Shown one piece after another: positions 43,418-52,118 of a stretch of 64,000 bases of DNA (position 1 is its first letter; each line of letters starts with the position of its first letter). This DNA comes from CAVRUH01 sp963822595 (GTDB taxonomy: Bacteria; Chlamydiota; Chlamydiia; Chlamydiales; Waddliaceae): NCBI GenBank assembly GCA_963822595.1, contig CAWGIG010000001.1, positions 682,001 through 746,000 of the forward strand, read 5' to 3'. A program made the position numbers and the translations under genes. Under the pieces are notes generated by a model. The model made no database searches. It saw only the letters and a program-made list of their open reading frames with translations, and had not been told where the DNA came from.

Positions 43418-44113
43418 ATGAAACAAAGATTAAGCAAAGTATTAGCAGCTAAGGGCATCGCTTCAAGAAGAGCATGCGAGGAACTCATTTTTGCCGGCCG
43501 TGTAATGGTGAATGGAGAAGTTACTTTAATTCCTCAAACCATGGTCGATGACAACGACACCCTAACCGTCGATGATCAACACGTCGGAAAAACCGAAAAG
43601 AAAGTCTATTATATCTTAAATAAACCCGTAGGATATTACTGCTCCCCGGTTCCAAAAGAACGGTACAAATATGTATTAGACCTTTTTCAAGAAGTTCCGG
43701 AAAGACTCTTTACGGTCGGAAGACTCGACAGAGACACCTCAGGACTCATCATCGTTACAAATGATGGCCAATTCGCCAATAAAGTGATTCACCCTTCTGC
43801 GAACATCCAAAAGGAATATGTTGTTAAAACCAACAGCGAAATTACTGCCGAGCATTTAAAACAAATCGCGGATGGTATATACATCGAAGGAAGTTTGGTC
43901 GTTCCTGTCAAAGTACAGAAGGTCCGAAAGGGAACATTGAAAGTCGTCGTTACAGACGGAAAGAAAAGAGAAGTTCGACTGCTCGTTACTTCCGCCGGCA
44001 TCGATGTGGTTGAGTTAAAAAGAACCCGCATTGGCGGACTCCATCTTGGCTCACTGAATGAGGGACATTGGAGACCGATGAAAAGCAATGAAATGGATGC
44101 TATTTTTGAATAG
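43418..44113 (+). CDS. RsuA/RluB-type pseudouridine synthase
   Basis: 231 residues. An S4 RNA-binding domain (RLSKVLAAKGIASRRACEEL...GRVMVNG) is followed by the catalytic GRLDRDTSGLIIVTNDG motif with the essential Asp and KEYVVK. It converts uridine to pseudouridine in rRNA (23S or 16S; not decidable). In Chlamydia a like gene lies close to gpmA and birA, as here. Confidence 0.9.
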   Translation: MKQRLSKVLAAKGIASRRACEELIFAGRVMVNGEVTLIPQTMVDDNDTLTVDDQHVGKTEKKVYYILNKPVGYYCSPVPKERYKYVLDLFQEVPERLFTVGRLDRDTSGLIIVTNDGQFANKVIHPSANIQKEYVVKTNSEITAEHLKQIADGIYIEGSLVVPVKVQKVRKGTLKVVVTDGKKREVRLLVTSAGIDVVELKRTRIGGLHLGSLNEGHWRPMKSNEMDAIFE

Positions 44114-44118
44114 ATGTT

Positions 44119-44856
44119 ATGATAAAATCTACGAATCAGCAGCACTATGCTAGGCTGGTAGCAGCTCTAGAGACTTTGGAGAATTTTACCAAAAAAAATT
44201 CTAAAGAACCTATTGCGCATATTTTTCACCAACAGATTCCTCAAGGCGGCACTTTTCAAAAGATTTTAGGATTAGGACATTGCTTTATCAAAGCAACTCT
44301 TTCTAAAGAGACTCGCCAAACTAACGAAAAAAGGAAATTACAAGAAGAAAGTCAAGTTCTCCACGCTTTGAACGAAGTCAATAGATTCCATCCTCTTGTC
44401 GACAAGGATTTGGCGAATCGTCTTTCAAAAGCTATTAACCAGTATAATGAAATCGTTGAAAGATCTAAAACAACGCCGACATCGTGGGATAAAAGACTCC
44501 TGAAATTTCTCTTAAAAAAAAGCCAACTATCCCTTTCAAGGACGCATAAATTCGAACTTAGGATCGATGAAACGGTTGTTTCAAGCAAAATCAATTCTGA
44601 ATTAACCTCTAGAGCCACAGATCGTGAGCTAGATGCCTTTCGAACGAAAGCCATTTCTTTGCTTACAAAATCGGGGATTCCCATCCAAGTGATTTTGCAA
44701 TCGATAAGAACTGTACCGATTGAAGTCAAAGAAGAGGATTCTACCATAACCCTAGAGCAAAAGCTTTCGGAAACGGTCATCATCAAAGGAGTTTTTGAGC
44801 GGTATCCCGGCAGCGGTAGATCCATCCCCAAAAGCTTTCGCATAGACACACAATAA
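44119..44856 (+). CDS. Hypothetical protein downstream of pseudouridine synthase
   Basis: 245 residues, basic and helical, without signal or membrane segments. It starts 5 bases after the preceding stop, so it is co-transcribed. Contains HIFHQQIPQGGTFQKILGLGHCFIKA and FELRIDETVVSS. Not recognised; a conserved chlamydial protein is likely because of the operon. The last residues RIDTQ and the TAA are encoded by the palindrome at 44841-45015. Confidence 0.7.
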   Translation: MIKSTNQQHYARLVAALETLENFTKKNSKEPIAHIFHQQIPQGGTFQKILGLGHCFIKATLSKETRQTNEKRKLQEESQVLHALNEVNRFHPLVDKDLANRLSKAINQYNEIVERSKTTPTSWDKRLLKFLLKKSQLSLSRTHKFELRIDETVVSSKINSELTSRATDRELDAFRTKAISLLTKSGIPIQVILQSIRTVPIEVKEEDSTITLEQKLSETVIIKGVFERYPGSGRSIPKSFRIDTQ

Positions 44857-45015
44857 CAGGATAAGCAGGATCGCAAGCGGCAGGATAAAAAAGGGATAAG
44901 AAAAAGATTTAAAAAATGTTATTAAATCTTTTTCTTATCCCTTTTTTTCTTTTTTCTTATCCTTTTTTTATCCTACCGCTTGCGATCCTGCTTATCCTGT
45001 TATTTTGTGTCTATG
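44841..45015. repeat. AACAGGATAAGC-family palindrome carrying two stop codons
   Basis: Arms of about 65 bases: CATAGACACACAATAACAGG... and complement, with GATAAGCAGGATCGCAAGCG. Centre AAAAAATGTTATTAAA. It sits between convergent genes and contains the TAA of both (44854-44856 and, on the minus strand, 45002-45000) at mirror positions. It probably also ends transcription both ways. Confidence 0.92.
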
Positions 45016-46241
45016 ACTTCTATCTCAGGACTCCATTTTTTGGCGGAGGCGAGCAGCGAGAGTGTTGCCATCAGACAGAACACGCCTCCCATAACCAGGG
45101 CAAAGGCAGGATCGAAGTATGAACATAGCATCAGGCCAATTGCTGGAGCAATACAGCCCCTTAAACCACCGGCAATGAGATTGACTCCGCTAAATAGAGT
45201 ACTATCCTCCTTCTTTGCAAAAACAGGTCCGGAAAGATTCCAGCATAACTCGCTACCTGCTTGCATGGCCCCATACACAATATAGGCAATATACAACCAA
45301 ATGATCTGAAATTGTGCTCCGAGAAGAATCAAAGGGAATACGAAAGCTATCAAGGTGACAATGCTGCTGAACCGATAAATATCTACCCGATTCATCCACT
45401 GCGCCCACATTTCCGAAGTAAGAGCAAAACCGATTCCCTTACAAAGAGTCAAGGCTACTCCAAGTTCTGTGTAGGTAAGATTCAGAACCCCTACAAAAAA
45501 AGCCGGTAATACGCTTTGCATGAACATCAACCCCATGCCACCCAGCATAAATCCCACTTGAAATCCTCGGAAATCAGGTCGTGACATCACGAGATTCCAA
45601 GAGTCCTTCCAAGGCCTAATAACGATTTCCTTGAATGACTGCGGAGAATCTTCCTCAGGGAGTTTTGTATCCTCGGGAATATGAATCCGATACTGGAAAA
45701 TAATGGGTATCATGGCAACCAAAGCCGTCAGAGGGAATATCCATCTCCATGCCTCATGATAATCGTCCAAAACCCAGCCGAAGCAGAATGGCAAAATACC
45801 TTCCCCAAGGTAGCCGAAGGCGGAACCCCATGCAAAGATGCGGTGACGGGATAGCTCCGGTAAATTCAGTTTCATTATCTCCATCCACGCGGGAATAACA
45901 CCCCGATGCAACACCATAAAAAATCCGAAGGAGAATATCAAAAACCAGGGATTATCTATGAGGGGAAAAAAGAAAAAGGGTAGAAGGCCAAGGACGCTTG
46001 CCCATATGACGTTCGGAACCAATAGATCGCGTCTATTTTTTATCCAGGAGGCCCAATACATCGAAAGCAAGGAAACCGAAGGCTTTAGGGCAACAATCAC
46101 TCCGATTTGGAGGGGGGTTGCATGCAGGTCTTTATAGAGGATAAATGGAAGCAGGATGTAAATTGCCCAAAAGGGAGTTCTTAGTATCCTAGACCATAGG
46201 AAGGCTGCCCTCGTGCTTTGATGAAATGCGTCTGTTTTCAT
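45000..46241 (-). CDS. Major facilitator superfamily transporter
   Basis: 413 residues with about twelve hydrophobic segments, typical of MFS proteins. The region between helices 2 and 3 (WIKNRRDLLV) fits the basic MFS loop. The substrate is unknown. The C-terminus EVIDTK and the stop are supplied by the palindrome. Neighbours on the same strand are the dpp ATPases, 30 bases upstream, so a shared transcript is possible. Confidence 0.85.
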   Translation of the reverse strand: MKTDAFHQSTRAAFLWSRILRTPFWAIYILLPFILYKDLHATPLQIGVIVALKPSVSLLSMYWASWIKNRRDLLVPNVIWASVLGLLPFFFFPLIDNPWFLIFSFGFFMVLHRGVIPAWMEIMKLNLPELSRHRIFAWGSAFGYLGEGILPFCFGWVLDDYHEAWRWIFPLTALVAMIPIIFQYRIHIPEDTKLPEEDSPQSFKEIVIRPWKDSWNLVMSRPDFRGFQVGFMLGGMGLMFMQSVLPAFFVGVLNLTYTELGVALTLCKGIGFALTSEMWAQWMNRVDIYRFSSIVTLIAFVFPLILLGAQFQIIWLYIAYIVYGAMQAGSELCWNLSGPVFAKKEDSTLFSGVNLIAGGLRGCIAPAIGLMLCSYFDPAFALVMGGVFCLMATLSLLASAKKWSPEIEVIDTK

Positions 46242-46271
46242 ATAACCTGATATTATATCAAAATCGGGATT

Positions 46272-47069
46272 TTATGGGTGATTTTTAGGAATAGCACTTA
46301 ATAAAGTTTTTGTATAGGAACTTTGTGGATTTTCAAAAAGTTCATTTACACTACTATATTCCATGACCTTTCCGTAATAAAGAACAATGACCCTATCCGC
46401 AATATGGCGAATGACAGATAGGTCATGGGAGATAAAAAGGTAACTTAATTGCATCGTTTCCTTTAATTCCATCAGCAAATTTAAGATTTGGGCTTGTACG
46501 GAGACATCCAGAGAAGAGACGGGTTCATCGCAGACTATAAGCTTCGGCTTCATGGCTATCGCTCTCCCGATGCATATCCTTTGTTGCTGACCTCCGGAAA
46601 ATTGATGGGGGTAGCGGTGCATGGCATCCGGAGATATCCCGATTTTCTTCAAGATTTCTGCCACATAATCCATCACTTCCTGTTTTGTGCGCAGAATTTG
46701 ATGATAATAAAGGGATTCGCCGACGCTTTCCCAAATGGCTTTTCTTGGATTTAAAGAAGCGTAGGGATCTTGAAAGACGATTTGGACTTGTTTTCTCATC
46801 TCTTCAAGCTGTTGCCAATTAAATGCCATGACGTTTTGATTCATGAAGGTGATTTCCCCAGCTGTCGGTTCAATTAGGCGTATTGAGGCGCGCCCGGCAG
46901 TACTTTTGCCACAGCCTGATTCGCCTACCATTCCGAGAACTTCGCCTTTATAAATCTCGAAATCGATGCCGTCTACAGCCTTGATCGAGCCGACTTCCTT
47001 GCGAAATAATCCGGATAGGATCGGATAATATTTTTTGAGTCCTCTCACTTGCAACAAAGGTTCTTTCAT
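46272..47069 (-). CDS. dppF: Dipeptide/oligopeptide ABC transporter ATP-binding protein DppF
   Basis: 265 residues. Walker A GESGCGKST, signature FSGGQQQR, Walker B LIVCDEPVSSLD and H-loop LFISHDLS. Couples ATP hydrolysis to peptide uptake with DppD and permeases encoded elsewhere (the OppBC genes at 52-55 kb are candidates). Overlaps dppD by 4 bases. The C-terminal Opp/Dpp extension is short. Confidence 0.93.
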   Translation of the reverse strand: MKEPLLQVRGLKKYYPILSGLFRKEVGSIKAVDGIDFEIYKGEVLGMVGESGCGKSTAGRASIRLIEPTAGEITFMNQNVMAFNWQQLEEMRKQVQIVFQDPYASLNPRKAIWESVGESLYYHQILRTKQEVMDYVAEILKKIGISPDAMHRYPHQFSGGQQQRICIGRAIAMKPKLIVCDEPVSSLDVSVQAQILNLLMELKETMQLSYLFISHDLSVIRHIADRVIVLYYGKVMEYSSVNELFENPQSSYTKTLLSAIPKNHP

Positions 47070-48079
47070 GATGATACTTCTTCGAATTTTCGTTGGCTTT
47101 CCATCGTTCCATCATGAAGGAGACATTTGGCCTGATGTTCATGAACGCGAATGTCAAACATAGGAATTACACCCTCCTTGCATTTAGGCATCACAAACGG
47201 ACACCTTGTGTGAAAGCGACATCCGGAGGGATAATTTGTAATCGGCGGAACAGTCCCTTTAATGGGTTTTAGCTCCCCTTTGGGTTGGTTGATATCGGGA
47301 CGAGAATTAAATAGGCCTATTGTATAGGGGTGAGCCATCCGATCGAAAATATCGAAGACATTTCCTTTCTCAACAGTCTGAGACGTATACATTACATTCA
47401 CTTCATCGGCCATTTCTGCAACGATGCCCATATCATGAGTAATCAAAAGAATAGCCATTCCCATTTTCTTTTGCAGATTTTTCATCAGTTCCAGTACTTG
47501 CTTCTGAATTGTAACATCTAAAGCCGTTGTGGGTTCATCGGCAATCAAAATATCTGGTTCGCACATCAGACCCATTGCAATCATCACCCTTTGCTTCATG
47601 CCGCCCGACATCTGATGCGGGTAGTCATACATCCTCTTATCGGGAGCAGGAATTCCCACTTCATCAAGGGCGCGAACACAGCGTTTGAATGCTTCGTCTC
47701 CATAGATATTTAGATGGAGCTCGGCGACTTCAATTAATTGGCTTCCTATCGTATAAACTGGATTTAATGCGCTGCCGGGATCTTGGAAAATCATAGCGAT
47801 GCGGGCTCCGCGAACATCGCGCATTTTTCTTTCGGAAATTTCAAGAAGGTTTTGACCTTTGTAGATGATTTCTCCGTTAGAAGGCAAGCAGGGGGGCGAG
47901 GGCAATATTCGCATGATAGAAAGAGCCGTCATCGACTTTCCGCAACCCGATTCGCCTACTAGGGCAAGGGTCTTGCCAAGATGAAGATCAAAGGAAACCT
48001 TATCGACAACATTATAAATCTGATTACCCATTTTTAAGGGGGTCGTTAAGTTCCTAACTTTTAATATCGGTTCTGTCAT
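47066..48079 (-). CDS. dppD: Dipeptide/oligopeptide ABC transporter ATP-binding protein DppD
   Basis: 337 residues. Walker A GESGCGKSM, signature MSGGMKQR, Walker B ILIADEPTTALD and LLITHDMG. The C-terminal oligopeptide-family domain has the conserved Cys/His-rich segment (YPSGCRFHTRCPFVMPKC), which in some homologues holds an Fe-S cluster. GGAG precedes the ATG. Partner of DppF in the next gene. Confidence 0.93.
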   Translation of the reverse strand: MTEPILKVRNLTTPLKMGNQIYNVVDKVSFDLHLGKTLALVGESGCGKSMTALSIMRILPSPPCLPSNGEIIYKGQNLLEISERKMRDVRGARIAMIFQDPGSALNPVYTIGSQLIEVAELHLNIYGDEAFKRCVRALDEVGIPAPDKRMYDYPHQMSGGMKQRVMIAMGLMCEPDILIADEPTTALDVTIQKQVLELMKNLQKKMGMAILLITHDMGIVAEMADEVNVMYTSQTVEKGNVFDIFDRMAHPYTIGLFNSRPDINQPKGELKPIKGTVPPITNYPSGCRFHTRCPFVMPKCKEGVIPMFDIRVHEHQAKCLLHDGTMESQRKFEEVSS

Positions 48080-48209
48080 TTTTTTCTCCGTCAGTAAACA
48101 CTTTTGCAGATAAAAAAATTCTGCGCAATCATCATTTTATAAGAGTCAACCGATTTTCAACGCAGAGACAGGGAGGTTCGCAGAGGCGCAGATAAAGTCT
48201 CTGCGCATA

Positions 48210-48375
48210 GACACACAATAACAGGATAAGCAGGATCGCAAGCGACAGGATAAAAAAGGGATAAGAAAAAGATTTAAAAAATGTTATTAAATCTTTTTCT
48301 TATCCCTTTTTTCTTTTTTCTTATCCTTTTTTTATCCTGTCGCTTGCGATCCTGCTTATCCTGTTATTTTGTGTC
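48210..48375. repeat. AACAGGATAAGC-family palindrome between divergent dppD and 48436
   Basis: Almost identical to the element at 44841-45015, including CATAGACACACAATAACAGG on one side and CCTGTTATTTTGTGTC on the other, but not overlapping any stop codon. A GC-type relic (CAACGCAGAGACAGGGAGG...GTCTCTGCG, 48159-48205) lies at its left. The two together fill the 48080-48435 gap. Confidence 0.92.
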
Positions 48376-48435
48376 TTTATTTTTCTTGTGAGAAATTAAC
48401 ATAAGCATATTATTAATAGTAAATTGGAAGATACA

Positions 48436-49341
48436 ATGAAAACTATAGTTTTTGGATTTACATTCCTAATGTTCGCAGTCACAGGTCATGGCAATACTGC
48501 GGAACGATTTTTTCTTGATGACGAATCGGATCTTTTTGATCCTGTCATCGAACAAGTCTACCTTGACTATGATGATGACGTTATAGAAGAAGATGAAGTT
48601 AATCTTCAACTAGTTCCAAAAACATTAAAAACTGTAAAACCCGAGGGAGTTTCTGAGGCGGTCTGGTCCCTTCTGCAACCCTATTTGATGCCGGACGATC
48701 ATCCCATTAAAGCAAAACTTGATAGCATCTTCAGCAAAGCACGGGTTACTCTTACAGCTAAAACAATGAAAAAGGCTAAATTCACAAATCCCGAGGAAAG
48801 AAGCTTTAGCCACACCGTGGTGACGCGCCATCCACAAGTCCCCGGATACATTCTAAAATTGTTCCGTGATGATCAGACGGATGTGACAGACTGGGATATG
48901 TGTCACCGCCGCTGTTCCGGAGCGCAATTAATCAGGAAAGCCATCGAAGAAATGGGCTACGAGAATATGTTTTCTGTCCCTGATAAATGGATCTATTGCC
49001 TGCCCGATTTTCCTGAACCTCCTCCCGGATATCAACAAAAGCACTTCATCGTAGTCGCTCAAGACATGAAAATCCTTAAAAGTAAGGATAATCATGCAAA
49101 ATGGAGAAGCTCCGCAATGTCTCACGAAAGACTCGAAGCCCTATTTTTTTTGGTAAAGAACGTGGGTCTTTCGGATTCGGTCGTGGCTTTCAACATACCA
49201 TTTTGCAAGGACGGAAGGAATTCCTTTATCGATACCGAGTGGTATCACCGCCCCCGGGTCCGCTATGAACGGCTCTTCAGATTCTTAAGTCCTTCGGGAA
49301 CGATCTTTTGGCAGTTGTTGATCGAACATTATGTATACTGA
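48436..49341 (+). CDS. Exported hypothetical protein, possibly kinase-like
   Basis: 301 residues from the ATG at 48436 (GGAAG 6 bases before; an upstream TTG is rejected). Signal peptide KTIVFGFTFLMFAVTGHGN, then an acidic stretch. The body has weak kinase-fold hints: SHTVVTRHP...GYILKLF (a possible strand-3 Lys) and a late NIPFCKDGRNSFIDTEW, like the N-x-F/IDxE metal loop of choline-kinase-type proteins. No glycine loop is clear. The final residues VY and the TGA are encoded by the palindrome at 49334-49380. Confidence 0.6.
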   Translation: MKTIVFGFTFLMFAVTGHGNTAERFFLDDESDLFDPVIEQVYLDYDDDVIEEDEVNLQLVPKTLKTVKPEGVSEAVWSLLQPYLMPDDHPIKAKLDSIFSKARVTLTAKTMKKAKFTNPEERSFSHTVVTRHPQVPGYILKLFRDDQTDVTDWDMCHRRCSGAQLIRKAIEEMGYENMFSVPDKWIYCLPDFPEPPPGYQQKHFIVVAQDMKILKSKDNHAKWRSSAMSHERLEALFFLVKNVGLSDSVVAFNIPFCKDGRNSFIDTEWYHRPRVRYERLFRFLSPSGTIFWQLLIEHYVY

Positions 49342-49380
49342 AGTGCCCCAAATACCGATTTTTGAGCTCACTTCAGTATA
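49334..49380. repeat. CACTTCAGTATA-family short palindrome at a gene end
   Basis: Perfect 12-bp arms TATACTGAAGTG/CACTTCAGTATA around CCCCAAATACCGATTTTTGAGCT. The stop codon of the upstream gene lies in the left arm. The same unit occurs twice, mirrored, at 63243-63407. Confidence 0.88.
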
Positions 49381-49455
49381 AATTGAGGGCTCGGAAATCA
49401 GTTTACAGAAACTTTGTTTCATGGTTTAATTATTTCCATAAATTAAGGAAATATT

Positions 49456-50130
49456 ATGCTAACTATTTTGAATCTTTTTGGAAGATCCCCCTTTGCTCCA
49501 TTGGAATCCCACATGGAGAAAGTTTCCGAGTGCGTGGAAATGCTCACTCCTCTCTTTGATGCCTTGGAAAAACAAGACTTTAAGCGCGTTGAAGAAATTT
49601 CTAAAAAAATATGCGAACTCGAACATCAAGCCGACTTGGTCAAGAATGACATCCGCAACCACCTGCCAAAAAGCCTCTTTCTTCCTATAGATCGAGGAAA
49701 TCTTTTAGAAATTCTTTCTATTCAAGACAGCATCGCCGATCGCGCTGAGGATGTTGCCGTCCTTGCCACACTGAAACAAACGCCCATGCCGCAAGAATTA
49801 AAAGCAAACTTCAACCGATTTTTAAATAAAAACTTCGAAGCTTTCCATGGCGCAAGAAAAATCATCCGCGAAATGCACGAACTCCTCGAATCCTCTTTCG
49901 GCGGGATCGAAGCCGAAAAAGTAAGAAGTTTGGTCGATGATGTGGCTTTCAAAGAACATGAAGCCGATTTAATTCAACACGATCTTCTCAAATCTCTTTT
50001 TAATGGCGAAAAAGAACTCACCTACTCCTCATTTTTCTACTGGCAACGCATTTTTGAATCTCTAGGATCCGTAGCTAATCTTTCTGAAAAATTAGGATAT
50101 AGGGTACGCATGACTCTGGAGTTAAAATAA
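49456..50130 (+). CDS. DUF47/PhoU-like phosphate transport accessory protein
   Basis: 224 residues, all-helical, with PhoU-like heptads (EEISKKICELEHQADLVKNDIR; DDVAFKEHEADLIQHDLLKSLF). DUF47 proteins usually lie next to Pit transporters and are thought to regulate them. The next gene, 1 base away, is the Pit permease; the same pair occurs in Chlamydia next to the Dpp ATPases, as here. An AAGGAA site precedes the ATG. Confidence 0.9.
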   Translation: MLTILNLFGRSPFAPLESHMEKVSECVEMLTPLFDALEKQDFKRVEEISKKICELEHQADLVKNDIRNHLPKSLFLPIDRGNLLEILSIQDSIADRAEDVAVLATLKQTPMPQELKANFNRFLNKNFEAFHGARKIIREMHELLESSFGGIEAEKVRSLVDDVAFKEHEADLIQHDLLKSLFNGEKELTYSSFFYWQRIFESLGSVANLSEKLGYRVRMTLELK

Positions 50131-50131
50131 T

Positions 50132-51556
50132 ATGCCCACAGAGACAATACTGCTGATAGCCGTCTTGCTCGCCGGTTTTTACATGGCCTGGAATATTGGG
50201 GCCAACGACGTCTCTAATGCCATGGGAACTTCCGTAGGTTCTGGCGCCCTCACCCTGCGGCAAGCTGTCATCATTGCCGCAATCCTTGAATTCTGCGGCG
50301 CATTTTTCTTCGGATCCCATGTTTCCGAAACTGTTCAAAAAGGATTAGTGGATCCCGATGTCTTTACCAACAATCCCATGATCCTGGTGTATGGAATGCT
50401 TTCGGCATTGCTAGCCTCCGGCGCGTGGTTGCAGCTAGCCTCCTACTTAGGATTACCTGTCAGCACGACCCATTCTATCGTTGGCGCTGTGGTGGGATTC
50501 GGGGCGGTCGTTGGAGGATGGAATGCGATTTATTGGGAAAACGTTGGATTTATTATCTCAAGTTGGATTTTTTCTCCTCTTGTCGGCGGAGTCCTTTCTT
50601 ATTTTATATTCACATTTATTAGAAGGCGTATTTTTTATTCTTTCCATCCCATTCGAGAAACAAAAAAGCTGATTCCACCTCTCATCTTTGTTTTTGTGAC
50701 GACTCTATCGTTATTCATGCTACTCAAAGGACTAGGAAACCTCAAATTAGGGCTTGAATTTTGGGGATCTTTATCGATTAGTATTCTATTGGGGGCGGTT
50801 ACCTCAATCATCGGTTACCTCCTTGTGAGAAGAATTAAAGAAAATCCCGGCTCTTTGGAAACCAGACCCGCCTATAGTTCGGATGTTTTGATCAGCCTAG
50901 AGAAAGCTAAAAAGCATCTTACGCGAGTTAAAAATGGATCTACGGGCGAATTGCAATATCATTCAACTGTTTTGCTGGAAGAGGTCGATGGACTGACAAA
51001 CTCTCTCAAACAGAACCTTGAAAAAGAAGTCACTAGTTCCGAATACACCATCGTCGAAAAAATATTTGGTTATCTCCAGATTTTCAGCGCAGCATTGATG
51101 GCCTTTGCCCACGGCGCTAACGATGTTGCTAATGCTATCGGGCCGTTGGCAGCCGCTTTAGATATCCTCAATACAGGCGTCATTTCAACACAATCTGCAA
51201 TTCCTGCTTGGATTTTGGCGTTGGGCGGTGCAGGTATTGTTATCGGACTTGCCACCTGGGGATGGAGGGTTATTGAAACCATCGGCAGAAAAATTACGGA
51301 GCTTACTCCGACGCGCGGATTTTCAGCAGAATTCGGAGCCGCCGCAACCATTATGCTTGCAACGCGATTAGGAATGCCTATTTCAACGACGCACACTTTG
51401 GTTGGCGCGGTGATCGGGGTTGGACTTGCGCGAGGTATCGGAGCGCTGAATCTGGCGACGACGAGGGATATTTTGGTCTCGTGGATAGTCACAGTCCCTG
51501 CCGGTGCTTTACTGGCGCTTGGATTCTTCTATTGTATATTAGCAATTTTTGGGTGA
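50132..51556 (+). CDS. pit: Inorganic phosphate transporter, Pit family
   Basis: 474 residues and about eleven hydrophobic segments. The two PHO4 repeats carry GANDVSNAMGTSVGSGAL near the N-terminus and GANDVANAIGPLAAA in the second half. A charged cytoplasmic loop of about 100 residues separates them. Low-affinity phosphate/proton or sodium symport. Follows the DUF47 gene by one base. Confidence 0.93.
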   Translation: MPTETILLIAVLLAGFYMAWNIGANDVSNAMGTSVGSGALTLRQAVIIAAILEFCGAFFFGSHVSETVQKGLVDPDVFTNNPMILVYGMLSALLASGAWLQLASYLGLPVSTTHSIVGAVVGFGAVVGGWNAIYWENVGFIISSWIFSPLVGGVLSYFIFTFIRRRIFYSFHPIRETKKLIPPLIFVFVTTLSLFMLLKGLGNLKLGLEFWGSLSISILLGAVTSIIGYLLVRRIKENPGSLETRPAYSSDVLISLEKAKKHLTRVKNGSTGELQYHSTVLLEEVDGLTNSLKQNLEKEVTSSEYTIVEKIFGYLQIFSAALMAFAHGANDVANAIGPLAAALDILNTGVISTQSAIPAWILALGGAGIVIGLATWGWRVIETIGRKITELTPTRGFSAEFGAAATIMLATRLGMPISTTHTLVGAVIGVGLARGIGALNLATTRDILVSWIVTVPAGALLALGFFYCILAIFG

Positions 51557-51559
51557 AAT

Positions 51560-52060
51560 ATGATCAGAACTTTATTTATTTTTATATGTCTAGCGCTTAC
51601 AGGAATCGTTTCGGCGGATGAGGCAGTGGCGAGGCTCCAGTCAACCATAACTATTAGTCCTACAAGAGGTCCGAAGATTAATCCGTCGACGCATGTGATT
51701 TTGAATGCGAACGTGAAAAATGTTGGCAATGGAAAAAGCTTGCCGGGAGAGATTTTTATTCGTTTTGCTTTTCGTCCTCCGCATGAAAGCGAGCCTAATA
51801 GTGTATTATTTCAAACAGAGAAAGTGGAGTTACCTTCTTTGGATGCGGGAGAGGAAAGAACGATTACTTTTAAAACGAATCATTTATTGCCGACAGTGTA
51901 TGATTATGTCCGAAACGACTGGGCGATGCGAGAATATGAAGCTATCGTAGAAATAAAAGGCAAAAGTCAGATCACAGGTACAAGGGCTCTATCCTTTACA
52001 GCTCATTACTATGAGGGTTGCTCAACCCCACGTCCCTGCGACTTCGAACAGCAGCGTTGA
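51560..52060 (+). CDS. Exported hypothetical protein after the phosphate permease
   Basis: 166 residues with a signal peptide (TLFIFICLALTGIVSADE) and a beta-sandwich-like body (NVKNVGNGKSLPGEIFIRFAFR), which resembles CARDB-type or Ig-like extracellular folds. It follows pit by 3 bases, so it belongs to the operon. Two Cys near the C-terminus could form a disulfide. Not recognised as a named family. Confidence 0.72.
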   Translation: MIRTLFIFICLALTGIVSADEAVARLQSTITISPTRGPKINPSTHVILNANVKNVGNGKSLPGEIFIRFAFRPPHESEPNSVLFQTEKVELPSLDAGEERTITFKTNHLLPTVYDYVRNDWAMREYEAIVEIKGKSQITGTRALSFTAHYYEGCSTPRPCDFEQQR

Positions 52061-52101
52061 GGAATCAACGCGGGGACGCGGAGACGCAGGGACGCAGAGA
52101 A
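52060..52101. repeat. Single arm of the GCGGAGACGC palindrome family
   Basis: GAATCAACGCGGGGACGCGG... directly after the preceding stop (TGA 52058-52060). No matching second arm follows, so this is a half element or relic between two convergent genes. Confidence 0.8.
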
Positions 52102-52118
52102 AAAAAGGGCTATTGTAG

